The position numbers and the translations under genes were made by a program. The notes beneath the pieces were generated by a model that saw only the letters and a list, made by a program, of their open reading frames with translations, made no database searches and was not told the DNA's origin. 64,000 bases of DNA from Porphyromonas gingivicanis JCM 15907 (GTDB taxonomy: Bacteria > Bacteroidota > Bacteroidia > Bacteroidales > Porphyromonadaceae), in NCBI RefSeq assembly GCF_000614585.1, contig NZ_BAKX01000001.1:411299-475298 (forward strand), read 5' to 3'. How positions within the stretch are numbered: position 1 is the first letter of the stretch; every line of letters begins with the position of its first letter. Shown piece after piece: positions 9,827-19,192 of the stretch.

Positions 9827-9834
9827 CAAAGATA
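9827..9834 (-). promoter_or_regulatory. -7 box (TATCTTTG) for the C10 protease gene
   Basis: The minus strand reads TATCTTTG with a TTG 20 bp upstream, matching the Bacteroidota -33/-7 arrangement. The start site should be near 9820, giving a ~70-nt leader. This decides the start codon, because the longest open frame would begin upstream of the promoter. Confidence 0.65.
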
Positions 9835-10043
9835 AGGATATTAGATGTATATATCAACTACTTCCAAGATAGCATATCTTGTATTTCTTTTCTGTAGATA
9901 TAGGTGTTAAGAAAGGAGTATGAAAGTAAATTGGTTTGTATTTCATTTAGATATACTTTTTTAGTACAGATTATAACAAATAAAATTGTTAAAAATAGAA
10001 GTGGGGTATCCTCTCCAACTAATAACTATTTTCAGTATATGTC

Positions 10044-10131
10044 AAAGGTATAATGGGTAGATTCAAAAGGTCTATAGGTTTCATTCAAAACCATTAATCG
10101 TTTTCCTGAAAACCATTATACCTTTGCTTCT
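10044..10131. repeat. 22-bp-period motif array B, upstream of ftsK
   Basis: Four motif copies occur at GG/CC anchor positions 10047, 10069, 10090 and 10112 (spacings 22, 21, 22). The first two read AAAGGTATAATGG and AAAGGTCTATAGG, the last two AAACCATTAATCG and AAACCATTATACC, so the orientation flips mid-array. The outer units are exact complements over 14 bp (CAAAGGTATAATGG and CCATTATACCTTTG), which allows a large hairpin. The last unit contains a TACCTTTG that could also act as a -7 box. Confidence 0.85.
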
Positions 10132-10186
10132 ATTGCGTAAGGGGTTATATCATAAGTTTAAGTGATAAACATTAGTAAAGTAGTAG

Positions 10187-10194
10187 TATCTTTG
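10187..10194 (+). promoter_or_regulatory. ftsK: -7 box (TATCTTTG) abutting the ftsK start
   Basis: A perfect TAnnTTTG followed by C ends only 7 bp before the first ftsK ATG at 10202. The expected start site falls at or next to that ATG, so the message would be nearly leaderless unless translation begins at the downstream ATG at 10280. Confidence 0.6.
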
Positions 10195-10201
10195 CACAGC
10201 T

Positions 10202-12721
10202 ATGAGTTCACAAAAGGGTAGACATCCCTCCTCACAAGGAGGTAAAAGAGTTAGAACCTCTCCTACGACTAAAGGAAATATGGATGCAAAAAGGGGGAAA
10301 AAGGAAGTTAAGAAGTCTCTTTTTGCCTCTTTTTCTACAAGTAAGTATGCACCTCTTTATCGCTTTTTAGGAGGGCTTGTGCTACTTTTTGTTACACTTT
10401 TCTTACTGATTTCTTCCTTCTCCTACCTGCTCACAGCCTCAAAAGACCAAAGTGTCCTTTCTAATCATGAAACATTTTTTTCCGCTATAAGAGAGACCAA
10501 TAAAATCAGTAATATCGGAGGATTGCTTGGAGCTTACGTTTCGGATTGGCTTGTTAATCGCTTTTTGGGAATAGGAAGCATCGTTTTACTTTTCTTCCCT
10601 TTATGCTATGCTCTTCGTGTTTTTAACCTGCCCAAGAGTTATAAAATATCTGTGGTGAAAATCTTTTTTATCACCGCTTTTTCTTCTATTTGGTTAGCTA
10701 TTTTATCTACCTACGTCACCATTCTTTTCGATATAACTTTACCATTTCAAATAGGAGGTAGTCAAGGGGTACATTTAACTCTCTTTTTGCTTACCCATTT
10801 GGGGCATGCGGGCATTGTCTCATCGATACTCTTTGCTCTCATTGTGATTGTCGTTTCTGTTAGCCAACAGTCTGCTCTTTGGCTACAAAACTTTCTCTCT
10901 TTTTCCTGGCTGAATATACGTATTAAACGTAAAGCTTTTCCTTCTGATAGGGAAGTTGCAATGGAAGAAGTGGCACAAGTATCAGTGGGAGAGGATAGGG
11001 TAGAGCAAGCCATGGAGGAGGAAGCTAAAACAAACTTACAAGAGGAGAGGCAAGAAACTGTTGTTGAGCTGGGACACTCTATGCCTCATGCTCAGATTGC
11101 AACAAAGCCAGAAGAAGAGCAGCAAGACTCTATGACGGCAACTGCTACCTCTTCTCTCATTATAGAGATTCCTCAAGAGGAAGAACAGCAGGAGTATGCC
11201 CCTCAATCAGCAACCTCCTCACGAGGTGATTTAGAACTACCTAACTATGTTTTTCCCTCTTTAGATTTGTTGGAGATTTATGAAAGGGGTGATAATACTC
11301 CCGACTACGAGGAAATTGCCAGCAATGAGCGCCAAATCATTGAAACTCTTGAGAGTTTCAAGATAAAGGCTCGTCCTACAAAAGCAACTGTCGGACCTAC
11401 GGTAACACTTTATGAGATAGAACCCGATGCCGGCATAAAAATATCTCGTATCCGTAATTTGGATGATGATATTGCTCTTAGCTTAAAGTCAGAAGGAGGA
11501 ATACGTATTATAGCTCCTATACCAGGCAAGGGTACTATAGGCATAGAGGTTCCTAACAAGCGCCCACAAATAGTTTCATTCCACTCGTTGCTCTCTTCTC
11601 GCAAATTTGCAGAGAACAAAATGGAGCTACCCATTGCTATAGGTAAGACCATTACTAATGAGGTTTTCATGTTTGATCTTACCAAGATGCCACACCTTCT
11701 TATTGCAGGTGCTACGGGGCAAGGAAAGAGTGTGGGACTGAATGTTATGATATCCTCTCTGCTATATAGCAAACATCCTTCGGAGTTGAAGTTTGTGATG
11801 ATAGACCCCAAAATGTTGGAGTTTTCTGTCTACGAAATGCTGGAAAGACACTATTTAGCTAAACTGCCCGAAGAGGATAAGTGTATCATTACGGATATGT
11901 CTAAGGTAGTACCCACTCTCAATTCTCTTTGTGTAGAGATGGACAATAGATATCGGCTACTTACTGAGGCTCGTGTACGTAATATTGCCGAATATAATAA
12001 ACGTGTTCAGAGCGGGGAGCTTGCCTTTTCAGAACATCATAAGTTCTTGCCTTACATCGTATTGATTATTGATGAGTTTGCCGATCTTATTATGACTTCG
12101 GGAAAAGAGGTTGAACGTCCTATAACACGTATTGCGCAAAAAGCACGTGCTGCGGGTATTCATATGGTGTTGGCCACGCAGCGCCCCACAACGGATATTA
12201 TAACGGGAACTATTAAAGCCAACTTTCCTGCTCGTATCGCTTTCAAGGTCTTTTCAGCAACCGATTCTCGTACCATTTTGGATGGTCCTGGGGCAAACCA
12301 CTTGGTGGGACGTGGAGATATGCTTTTCTATCAGGGTAAGGATATGCTCCGCCTACAATGTGCATTGATAGATACCCCAGAAACCCAACGAATAGTGGAT
12401 ACTATATCGAGCCAAGCCTCTTTTACGACTCCTTATAATCTTCCCGAGGCTCCTGTAGAAGAGACAGATGAGGGGCGTGTAGTTTCTCTTGATCGTAAAG
12501 ATGCCCTTTTTGAAGAGGTGGCTCGTATGGTGGTAGAAACTCAACAAGGCTCTACATCTAAAATTCAAAGGCATTTTGAAATTGGATTCAATAGAGCAGG
12601 ACGCATAATGGACCAATTGGAAGCTGCTGGTATTGTGGCTGCTCAACAAGGGAGTAAGTCTCGAGAAGTTTTAATTCCTGACCTCTATGCTTTACAAAAT
12701 CTATTGGACTCTCTGAAATGA
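10202..12721 (+). CDS. ftsK: DNA translocase FtsK
   Basis: Septum-anchored ATP-dependent DNA pump for chromosome segregation at division. The 839-residue protein has a basic N-terminus, four to five membrane segments (about 55-235), an acidic Glu/Gln-rich linker (about 250-345), and a RecA-like motor with Walker A GATGQGKS at 503-510 and Walker B LIIDEFADL near 624. A C-terminal winged-helix gamma domain (STSKIQRHFEIGFNRAGRI) would read KOPS-type sites. The second ATG at 10280 has an AAGGA element five bases upstream and may be the true start given the promoter at 10187. It overlaps lolA by 4 bp (ATGA), so the two are coupled. Confidence 0.96.
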   Translation: MSSQKGRHPSSQGGKRVRTSPTTKGNMDAKRGKKEVKKSLFASFSTSKYAPLYRFLGGLVLLFVTLFLLISSFSYLLTASKDQSVLSNHETFFSAIRETNKISNIGGLLGAYVSDWLVNRFLGIGSIVLLFFPLCYALRVFNLPKSYKISVVKIFFITAFSSIWLAILSTYVTILFDITLPFQIGGSQGVHLTLFLLTHLGHAGIVSSILFALIVIVVSVSQQSALWLQNFLSFSWLNIRIKRKAFPSDREVAMEEVAQVSVGEDRVEQAMEEEAKTNLQEERQETVVELGHSMPHAQIATKPEEEQQDSMTATATSSLIIEIPQEEEQQEYAPQSATSSRGDLELPNYVFPSLDLLEIYERGDNTPDYEEIASNERQIIETLESFKIKARPTKATVGPTVTLYEIEPDAGIKISRIRNLDDDIALSLKSEGGIRIIAPIPGKGTIGIEVPNKRPQIVSFHSLLSSRKFAENKMELPIAIGKTITNEVFMFDLTKMPHLLIAGATGQGKSVGLNVMISSLLYSKHPSELKFVMIDPKMLEFSVYEMLERHYLAKLPEEDKCIITDMSKVVPTLNSLCVEMDNRYRLLTEARVRNIAEYNKRVQSGELAFSEHHKFLPYIVLIIDEFADLIMTSGKEVERPITRIAQKARAAGIHMVLATQRPTTDIITGTIKANFPARIAFKVFSATDSRTILDGPGANHLVGRGDMLFYQGKDMLRLQCALIDTPETQRIVDTISSQASFTTPYNLPEAPVEETDEGRVVSLDRKDALFEEVARMVVETQQGSTSKIQRHFEIGFNRAGRIMDQLEAAGIVAAQQGSKSREVLIPDLYALQNLLDSLK

Positions 12722-13353
12722 AAAAGTTTTTTCTTCACTCGTTAGCCCTTATTTTTCTCTTCGTTAGTTTCCCCCCAATCTATGCCCAGAGAAGTCTTGG
12801 CTCTCAACAAATGCTCAGTCTTAAAAAGAGATTAGAGCAAGGGGCAGAGATTACTTTTAGCTCCAAAACTTATGCTGCTTCGGGGGAGTTGCTTTCGGAT
12901 GATAGAGGGCAGCTACTTACCCATCAGGATAAGTTTAGGTTGACTTATTCTATATTTACGTCTACCTACAATGGAAATCTTTTCTCCTACTATAACAAGG
13001 CTGAGAAAACATTTACCGTTATGCATCCAACTAAAGAAGACTTGGCAACCCTTAATCCTTTAGCTTATCTTTCCACATCACAAGAAATGTATACAGTGAG
13101 AGAGCTCCCCGAAAGTAAAAAAGGTAAAGTCTTTGTGTTCACTCCCAAAAAGAATTCGATGAATATACAGCATATAGAACTCTGCTTTAGTAGAAAAACA
13201 GAGCTCCCCACAGAGCTTATGACTCTTTTTAGCGATGGTACACGTGTGGTAATGTATATAGAATCGTTGATCTCTAAGAAAAATATTTCGAGTCATCTCT
13301 TCTCTCAAAAGCACACAGATTATCCTGGTAGCGAGTTGGTGGACTTACGATGA
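12718..13353 (+). CDS. lolA: LolA-like outer-membrane lipoprotein carrier
   Basis: Periplasmic chaperone-like protein expected to shuttle lipoproteins from the inner to the outer membrane. The 211-residue product has a clear signal peptide (about residues 1-23, ending PPIYAQ) and an internal beta-rich body typical of the Bacteroidota LolA group. The residues [13 protein letters not shown] and [15 protein letters not shown] fit the alternating strand pattern of the half-barrel fold. The ATGA overlap with ftsK is the order usually seen in Bacteroidota and supports the assignment, since LolA sequences are poorly conserved. Confidence 0.78.
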   Translation: MKKFFLHSLALIFLFVSFPPIYAQRSLGSQQMLSLKKRLEQGAEITFSSKTYAASGELLSDDRGQLLTHQDKFRLTYSIFTSTYNGNLFSYYNKAEKTFTVMHPTKEDLATLNPLAYLSTSQEMYTVRELPESKKGKVFVFTPKKNSMNIQHIELCFSRKTELPTELMTLFSDGTRVVMYIESLISKKNISSHLFSQKHTDYPGSELVDLR

Positions 13354-13390
13354 AATACGAATCAAGGAAACAAAAAAAGAAAAAGAGAAT

Positions 13391-13743
13391 ATGTTAGTAC
13401 AGGTACTAAAGTCTAAACTACACTGTGTACATGTTACCGAGGCCAATCTAAACTATGTAGGCAGCGTAACCATAGATAAAACTTTGATGGAGCTGTAAAC
13501 ATACTGCCAGGAGAGAGAGTACAAATTGTAAACAATAATAATGGCGAACGTTTCGAGACTTACGTTATAGAGGGCCCTGCAGATACTGGTGTGATTTGTC
13601 TCAATGGGGCTGCTGCTCGCTTATGTCAGCAGGGTGATGTGGTGATTATTATGGCTTATGCTTGGATGGACATGGAAGAGGCACGTACTTTTCGCCCCGC
13701 TCTCGCTTTTCCTGACCAAAACAATAGAATTACGAAAGAATAA
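13391..13743 (+). CDS. panD: Aspartate 1-decarboxylase, interrupted by a one-base deletion
   Basis: Pyruvoyl enzyme that makes beta-alanine for pantothenate and CoA. Frame 1 gives [20 protein letters not shown] and the self-cleavage Gly-Ser in NYVGSVTID, then stops at 13496. The frame entered by adding one base near 13489-13492 (GATGGAGCTG read as GATGGAGGCTG) continues [27 protein letters not shown] and PDQNNRI to TAA 13743. The repaired product is 117 residues, the family length. All catalytic features remain, so sequencing error or very recent loss is likelier than an old pseudogene. It follows lolA by 37 bp and precedes ffh. Confidence 0.88.
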
Positions 13744-13777
13744 TATCAATAACAAAGACTCTTGAACACTATACAAT

Positions 13778-15106
13778 ATGTTTGAAAATCTTAGTGAACG
13801 CTTAGAACGCTCTTTTAAAAAGCTAAAAGGCGAAGGGCAAATAACCGACATAAACGTCGCAGAGACCCTAAAAGATGTGCGCCGAGCCCTTATAGAGGCA
13901 GACGTAAACTATAATGTAGCGAAGAAGTTTACTGACAATGTTAAAGAAATAGCACTTGGCCGTAATGTATTAACGGCGGTACGCCCCAGCGAGATGATGG
14001 TTAAAATCGTACACGACGAGTTAGCCAAGTTAATGGGGAGCGAAGCTGTAGACCTAAATCTTAAAGGAGAGCCGACTATAATTTTGATGTCCGGTCTTCA
14101 GGGGTCGGGTAAAACGACTTTTTCTGGGAAACTGGCAAATCTTCTTAAAAACAAACGCTCTAAAAATCCTCTATTGGTAGCCTGTGACGTGTATCGTCCT
14201 GCAGCTATAGATCAGCTTAAGGTATTGGGAGAGCAATTATCTATTCCTGTTTATGCAGAGTTAGGGAGCAAGAATCCTGTGGAAATAGCTCTCCACGCTA
14301 TCGAAGAAGCTAAGGCAAAGAATCACGATGTGATTATTGTAGATACCGCTGGTCGCCTTGCTATTGATGAGGAAATGATGAATGAGATAGCTGCTATTAA
14401 GCAAGCTATTAAACCTCACGAAATCCTTTTCGTAGTTGATGCTATGACGGGGCAAGATGCTGTTAATACAGCTAAAGAGTTCAATGAACGGCTTGATTTC
14501 GACGGAGTTATCCTAACCAAATTGGATGGAGATACTCGAGGTGGAGCTGCACTTTCTATCCGAACGGTGGTAGACAAGCCTATAAAGTTTGTTGGTACGG
14601 GCGAAGGGATGGAGGCTTTGGATGTTTTCCATCCTGAGCGTATGGCAGATCGCATCTTGGGGATGGGAGATATTGTTTCTCTCGTAGAGCGTGCTCAACA
14701 GCAGTATGATGAGCGAGAAGCACGTCGTTTGGAAGAGCGTATTGCTAAGAATCAGTTCGACTTTAATGACTTCCTGAAACAGATTCACCAAATCAAAAAG
14801 ATGGGAAATATCAAAGACCTTATAGGAATGATTCCAGGTGTAGGCAAAGCCATTAAAGATATGGATATTGATGATGATGCTTTCAAGGGGATAGAAGCTA
14901 TAATATATTCTATGACACCTGAAGAGCGTTCTCATCCCGGTCTTCTGAATGGTTCGCGTCGTAAGAGAATTGCGGATGGTAGCGGTACCTCTGTACAAGA
15001 GGTAAATCGCCTTATTCAGCAGTTCGATCAAGCACGCAAGATGATGAAAACAATACAAACTATGGGTAAGAACCCTAAAAAAATGGCTCGTTTGCGCCAC
15101 AAATAA
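13778..15106 (+). CDS. ffh: Signal recognition particle GTPase Ffh
   Basis: SRP54 homologue that binds 4.5S RNA and signal sequences and delivers ribosomes to FtsY at the membrane. The 442-residue protein has an N-terminal helical bundle, the G domain with GLQGSGKTTF (about 108-117), DTAGRL and TKLDGDTRGG, and the Met-rich M domain ending MGKNPKKMARLRHK. Length is typical. It lies 34 bp after panD and 9 bp before folD, suggesting a shared transcript. Confidence 0.97.
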   Translation: MFENLSERLERSFKKLKGEGQITDINVAETLKDVRRALIEADVNYNVAKKFTDNVKEIALGRNVLTAVRPSEMMVKIVHDELAKLMGSEAVDLNLKGEPTIILMSGLQGSGKTTFSGKLANLLKNKRSKNPLLVACDVYRPAAIDQLKVLGEQLSIPVYAELGSKNPVEIALHAIEEAKAKNHDVIIVDTAGRLAIDEEMMNEIAAIKQAIKPHEILFVVDAMTGQDAVNTAKEFNERLDFDGVILTKLDGDTRGGAALSIRTVVDKPIKFVGTGEGMEALDVFHPERMADRILGMGDIVSLVERAQQQYDEREARRLEERIAKNQFDFNDFLKQIHQIKKMGNIKDLIGMIPGVGKAIKDMDIDDDAFKGIEAIIYSMTPEERSHPGLLNGSRRKRIADGSGTSVQEVNRLIQQFDQARKMMKTIQTMGKNPKKMARLRHK

Positions 15107-15115
15107 TATAGCAAT

Positions 15116-16006
15116 ATGGAATACAAAATATTAGATGGAAAGAAAATTTCCGAAGAGATAAAGAAAGAAATTGCTTCGGAAGTAGAAAATATAGTTCGCA
15201 ATGGAGGTAAGCGCCCTCATTTGGCTGCTATTTTGGTAGGACATGACGGAGGGAGCGAAACCTATGTAGCTTCTAAAGTAAAGTCTTGTGAAGAGGTAGG
15301 CTTTGCCTCTTCTTTGATACGTTTTGAGAGCGATGTTACAGAAGAACAATTATTGTCAGCTATTGATAAACTTAATAAAGATCCAGAGGTAGATGGATTT
15401 ATTGTACAACTTCCTTTGCCTAAACATATCGATGAGCAAAAGATTATCGAAAGAGTGGATTACAGAAAAGATGTCGATGGTTTTCATCCTATCAACGTCG
15501 GGCGTATGAGTATTGGGCTTCCCTGTTTCATATCGGCTACTCCTCAGGGCATTGTGGAGCTTCTTCGTCGTTATGAAATACCGACCTCTGGCAAACATTG
15601 TGTTGTTTTAGGGCGGAGCAATATTGTGGGCAAGCCTATCGCACAATTAATGTCTCACAAAACCTATCCAGGCGACTGTACCGTAACTATTTGTCATAGC
15701 CGTACGCAAGGCTTAAAAGAGATTTGTCAGACGGCTGATATTATTATAGCAGCTTTAGGAAGTCCTGAGTTTCTCACCAAAGATATGGTTAAAGAGGGAG
15801 CTGTTGTTGTAGATGTTGGTACTACCAGAGTACCAGATACTACCCGTAAGAGTGGATTTCGCCTAACGGGAGATGTTAAGTTTGAGGAGGTTGCCCCTCT
15901 CTGTTCTTACATCACGCCTGTGCCTGGAGGGGTAGGGCCTATGACGATTGTCTCTCTTATGATGAATACATTGAAAGCTGGACAGAAGAATTTGTTCAAC
16001 GATTAA
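15116..16006 (+). CDS. folD: Bifunctional methylene-THF dehydrogenase/cyclohydrolase
   Basis: Interconverts 5,10-methylene- and 10-formyl-tetrahydrofolate with NADP, feeding purine synthesis and Fmt. The 296-residue protein shows the catalytic [14 protein letters not shown] (about 42-55, with the active Lys), QLPLPKHID, the Rossmann segment [12 protein letters not shown] and the C-terminal [10 protein letters not shown]. Length and motif order are standard. A stem-loop follows 6 bp after the stop, so this is probably the last gene of the ffh transcript. Confidence 0.97.
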   Translation: MEYKILDGKKISEEIKKEIASEVENIVRNGGKRPHLAAILVGHDGGSETYVASKVKSCEEVGFASSLIRFESDVTEEQLLSAIDKLNKDPEVDGFIVQLPLPKHIDEQKIIERVDYRKDVDGFHPINVGRMSIGLPCFISATPQGIVELLRRYEIPTSGKHCVVLGRSNIVGKPIAQLMSHKTYPGDCTVTICHSRTQGLKEICQTADIIIAALGSPEFLTKDMVKEGAVVVDVGTTRVPDTTRKSGFRLTGDVKFEEVAPLCSYITPVPGGVGPMTIVSLMMNTLKAGQKNLFND

Positions 16007-16012
16007 AATTTT

Positions 16013-16053
16013 AATCCCTTTGCCCTTTCCGTTGTCGAAAGGTCAGAGGGGTT
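16013..16053 (+). terminator. Hairpin after folD
   Basis: Arms at 16013-16029 and 16037-16053 pair over 17 positions with two G-U pairs and one mismatch, around a 7-nt loop. The T-run is short (three T), so this is a moderate terminator for the ffh-folD transcript. Confidence 0.55.
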
Positions 16054-16107
16054 TGTAGATGCTTTCGGAGATAATTGATGGGTAGTTTATACTAAAGAGT
16101 AAAGTCT

Positions 16108-16992
16108 ATGGCGAACGTTCTTATTGTTCAACCAGCATCTCTTGGGGATATTTGTTTGTCTCTCCGTTTGGTTTATTCTGTAGCAACAAGTTCCCCTCAA
16201 CACCAATTTACCTATCTCCTTAAACCCTCTATTACGGGTATAGCGGTAACACCTCCTTCTAACTTGGAGCCTATGACAATAGACCTCAAGAAAAAAGATG
16301 GGACACTAAGAGGATTATTGGCACTTGGTCGTAAACTTCTTTATGAAAGATTTGACTATGTCTTTGATTTGTACAATAGCCGTCATACAAATTTTTTAGG
16401 GAACTACCTTCGTCTCTTTGGTGGGACAAAATATTATTCAGTACCGAAAAGATATTCTGTTCGCTCCTCTTTTTTCGAAGATCATATCCCCTATACCAAG
16501 GGGGAAGAGTATCTAAGGGTTTATAAAGAGCTTTTCATCAAGGGAGGATTAGGACCGAATAAACCGTTGTCAGAAATAGGTATCAATCTAAAAAGTATAA
16601 TCTCTTTTCCTTCGAAGGCCGTAGGATTTTCACCTCAGACTAAACGAGATGAGTTTTTGTCGTGGGAGGATTTGTATCGTTCTGCTAATTATATCATTGA
16701 CCTCTTTTCAAAACCCGTGCTTATTTTTGGCTGTAATAGGAAGGATGCTACAATACCACCAGAGGAGCTGAGGGCTAAGCATAAAAACGTATACTTTGTA
16801 TCCAATCTTTCTTTCTCTCAAGAGCTATCTGTATTAGCTTCTTTAGAACTGTTTATTGGGGTAGATTGTTCCTCTATCAGAATGGCAGAATTAATGAATA
16901 TACCGATATTTTATCTTGAAGACTTCTCCAGTATGGAAGACAAGATATTTTCAGCAAAAGAGCAATTAATAGAGATTATAACTCAGCAATAG
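16108..16992 (+). CDS. Family 9 glycosyltransferase (heptosyltransferase-like)
   Basis: Cytosolic-face transferase probably adding a sugar to a lipopolysaccharide core or similar glycan. The 294-residue protein opens with VLIVQPASLGDICLSLRLVYS, the GT9 start motif, has the central FDLYNSRHTNFLG region, and a C-terminal nucleotide-sugar half with VLIFGCNRKDA and LFIGVDCSSIRMAELMNIP, which corresponds to the GT9 D-S/P-H block. It is about 40-50 residues shorter than many WaaF/WaaC enzymes. No LPS genes are adjacent; the S4 gene starts 10 bp downstream. Donor and acceptor cannot be inferred. Confidence 0.85.
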   Translation: MANVLIVQPASLGDICLSLRLVYSVATSSPQHQFTYLLKPSITGIAVTPPSNLEPMTIDLKKKDGTLRGLLALGRKLLYERFDYVFDLYNSRHTNFLGNYLRLFGGTKYYSVPKRYSVRSSFFEDHIPYTKGEEYLRVYKELFIKGGLGPNKPLSEIGINLKSIISFPSKAVGFSPQTKRDEFLSWEDLYRSANYIIDLFSKPVLIFGCNRKDATIPPEELRAKHKNVYFVSNLSFSQELSVLASLELFIGVDCSSIRMAELMNIPIFYLEDFSSMEDKIFSAKEQLIEIITQQ

Positions 16993-17002
16993 AATACACT
17001 CC

Positions 17003-17507
17003 ATGAACATGAGAATTAACAAACTTCTAAGTGAGACAGGATTAGGGTCTCGAAGAGAAGTTGAGCAATTAATAATAGAAGGTCGAGTAACCGTAAACGG
17101 AGTTTTGGCGGAGCTCACAGACATTATTGAAGAGGAAGATGTTGTAACCCTTGATGCGAAGAATTGCCTGTACGAGACTTAATTAGAGAGTTTGCTGCTG
17201 AGCAAAAAATGCTTTTGGCTCAAAAGGCATCTGTTCGTATAGGGACAGAATATATCGATTGGGAGGATGACCAAACTCCTCGTCGTAAAAATACTTCTGG
17301 ACGAAGTAATAAACAATCCTCCAAAGAGAGCAAGGGGGGACGATCTAAACCATCAAATAATAAACCCTCAAAGTTCAGAAAACACTGGAGGATGATGAGC
17401 AAGAGCAACCCTCTTTTAAGAGACACTTTTCCAATAGTAAACCCATACCAAGAAATAACAGACAGGAAAAGTCATTCAATCCTTCTAAAAAAAAGGGTAG
17501 ATTCTAA
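17003..17507 (+). CDS. S4-domain RNA-binding protein with basic tail, two one-base deletions
   Basis: Residues 1-52 form an S4 fold (MRINKLLSETGLGSRREVEQ, GRVTVNG) like the N-terminus of RluB/RsuA pseudouridine synthases. Reading frame is lost near 17160-17164 and again at the A-run 17379-17382. Adding one base at each gives a continuous 168-residue protein with a Lys/Ser/Asn-rich tail ending KKKGRF at TAA 17507. No pseudouridine synthase catalytic domain follows, unlike RluB, so it may only bind rRNA. The tail in the uncorrected frame runs on to 17523. It follows the GT9 gene by 10 bp. Confidence 0.7.
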
Positions 17508-17511
17508 TGAA

Positions 17512-17519
17512 TACTTTTG
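17512..17519 (+). promoter_or_regulatory. -7 box (TACTTTTG) for the phosphatase gene
   Basis: A TAnnTTTG match followed by C, 47 bp before the ATG at 17567 and just after the S4 gene. No strong -33 partner is evident. Confidence 0.4.
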
Positions 17520-17566
17520 CTAATTGTACATTAGGGACTTGTCTCAAAAAGAAGTTTTAACCTCCT

Positions 17567-18103
17567 ATGAAAGTCAGTTTAATACGTCATACATCAGTCC
17601 TTTTAAACGGTAACGAGTTTTGTTATGGAGTTACGGATGTAGATGTTATTCCAGAAAATTTTGAGCGTGAAGCACAAATGGCGAAAAGGGAAATAATAGA
17701 ACTTTCTCCCGATGCTGTATTTACCAGTCCCCTGCAAAGAGCTGTAAGGCTGGCTTCCTACTGTGGCTATCCCCAAGCGCAAAGAGACGATCGACTCAAA
17801 GAAATGAACTTTGGAGACTGGGAGGGAAAACCGTGGGCTGAAATTCTTACTACGGAAGATATCCCTAACTTCTTCTCTTACTATATTAATAACCCTACTC
17901 CTAATGGAGAGTCTTTGCAAGATCAACTCAATCGAGTACAACACTTTTTTGAGGAGAAGAAGAGAGAAAACTATCGTCATATATTGTTGTTTTGTCATGG
18001 AGGAGTTATAAACTGTGCTCGTACTATTGTAGGGCAAGCAACCATAGAAACTGCTTTTGCCTCTCTCCCTGGTTTTGCTTCTCACACTTTATTAGAGTTT
18101 TGA
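17567..18103 (+). CDS. Histidine phosphatase, alpha-ribazole phosphatase-like
   Basis: Phosphoglycerate-mutase-fold phosphatase of 178 residues. The catalytic RHT of VSLIRHTSVLL (His8), the SPLQRAVRLA block, the acid-containing LKEMNFGDWEGKPW and the second catalytic His in FCHGGVIN are all present. Bacteroidota members are usually named CobC (alpha-ribazole phosphatase of cobalamin synthesis), but no cobalamin genes are nearby, so the substrate is open. It is 60 bp upstream of ruvX. Confidence 0.82.
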   Translation: MKVSLIRHTSVLLNGNEFCYGVTDVDVIPENFEREAQMAKREIIELSPDAVFTSPLQRAVRLASYCGYPQAQRDDRLKEMNFGDWEGKPWAEILTTEDIPNFFSYYINNPTPNGESLQDQLNRVQHFFEEKKRENYRHILLFCHGGVINCARTIVGQATIETAFASLPGFASHTLLEF

Positions 18104-18163
18104 AGAGAAGAGAATTATTAGTCTTAAAAGAGTTATACTAAAAACACGACTTTCATTTCCACT

Positions 18164-18595
18164 ATGGGAAGGATATTAGCTATTGATTATGGAGTAAAGC
18201 GGACAGGGCTGGCAGTTACAGACCCTTTGAGGATTGTGCCAGGAGGACTCTCTACTGTGCCAACAGCGCAACTGCTTACCTTTCTTTCGGAATATATAGC
18301 TTCGGAAAAAGTAGACCTAATCGTTGTTGGGCATCCTACCCAAATGAATGCGGAAGAGAGCCAGACGATGCAAAAAATACGCCCCTTAGTAACGCAAATA
18401 GAAAAGAAATTCCCAGATATCAAGGTGGTTCTGTACGACGAACGTTTTACTTCCAAATTGGCTCAAAGAGCTATCTTGGAGAGTGGTATGGGGAAAATGA
18501 AAAGAAGAAATAAAGCACTGGTCGATGAGGTTAGTGCCATTATCATACTTCAGTCCTATATGGACTCTCTTGAGTATCAACAGTTAAATCAATAA
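18164..18595 (+). CDS. ruvX: Putative Holliday junction resolvase YqgF/RuvX
   Basis: RNase H-fold nuclease linked to 16S rRNA 5'-end processing and possibly recombination. The 143-residue protein has the catalytic Asp in [28 protein letters not shown], and the second acidic motif [11 protein letters not shown], with a final Asp in [13 protein letters not shown]. Length is normal. The def gene follows after 5 bp, a conserved pairing in Bacteroidota. Confidence 0.93.
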   Translation: MGRILAIDYGVKRTGLAVTDPLRIVPGGLSTVPTAQLLTFLSEYIASEKVDLIVVGHPTQMNAEESQTMQKIRPLVTQIEKKFPDIKVVLYDERFTSKLAQRAILESGMGKMKRRNKALVDEVSAIIILQSYMDSLEYQQLNQ

Positions 18596-18600
18596 ATAAT

Positions 18601-19173
18601 ATGTTACCAGTATACTTATATGGTCACCCTGTTTTAAGAGAGATGGCCCAAGATATAACTCCAGAATATCCTGGACTTAAGGAACTTATAGAGTCTATGT
18701 GGGTTTCTATGTATGAGTCCGATGGAATAGGTTTAGCAGCTCCCCAGATAGGAAAGTCTATTCGTCTTTTGGTGATTGATGCAACTCCTATGGGTGATGT
18801 TTTCCCAGAATGTAAAGATTTCAAGACAGTGATGATTAATGCTCACATAACGGAGCGTAGTGAAGATACCTTGTCTGAAGAGGAGGGATGTCTCAGTTTA
18901 CCTGGTATACATGAGAAAGTAATTCGTCCCAAGAGTATCACTATTGAATATGTAGATGAGAACTTTGAACCCCGAACTCAAACATTCTCGGGTTTTGCTG
19001 CACGAGTTATACAACACGAATATGACCACTTAGATGGAGTCCTTTTTACCGATCATATTAGTCCACTGCGCAAGAGGCTGATTAAGAATAAACTTTCTAA
19101 CATAGAGAGTGGACGTATTCGCCCTCACTATCCTGTGGTTGTAGCTCCTCCTAAGAAGAAAAGCATAAGATAG
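18601..19173 (+). CDS. def: Peptide deformylase
   Basis: Metallo-hydrolase removing the formyl group from nascent proteins, the partner activity of Fmt found elsewhere in the window. The 190-residue protein has all three motifs: [10 protein letters not shown] (motif 1), EEGCLSLPG with the metal-ligand Cys (motif 2), and QHEYDHLDG (motif 3). It follows ruvX by 5 bp and precedes a TPR gene by 19 bp. Confidence 0.97.
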   Translation: MLPVYLYGHPVLREMAQDITPEYPGLKELIESMWVSMYESDGIGLAAPQIGKSIRLLVIDATPMGDVFPECKDFKTVMINAHITERSEDTLSEEEGCLSLPGIHEKVIRPKSITIEYVDENFEPRTQTFSGFAARVIQHEYDHLDGVLFTDHISPLRKRLIKNKLSNIESGRIRPHYPVVVAPPKKKSIR

Positions 19174-19192
19174 TACTCTTATTTCTGTTTTA

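Noticed and set aside
9747..9857. N-terminal extension of the C10 protease from ATG 9857
   Set aside because: It lies upstream of or across the predicted -7 box at 9827-9834 and would bury the signal peptide 37 residues inside.
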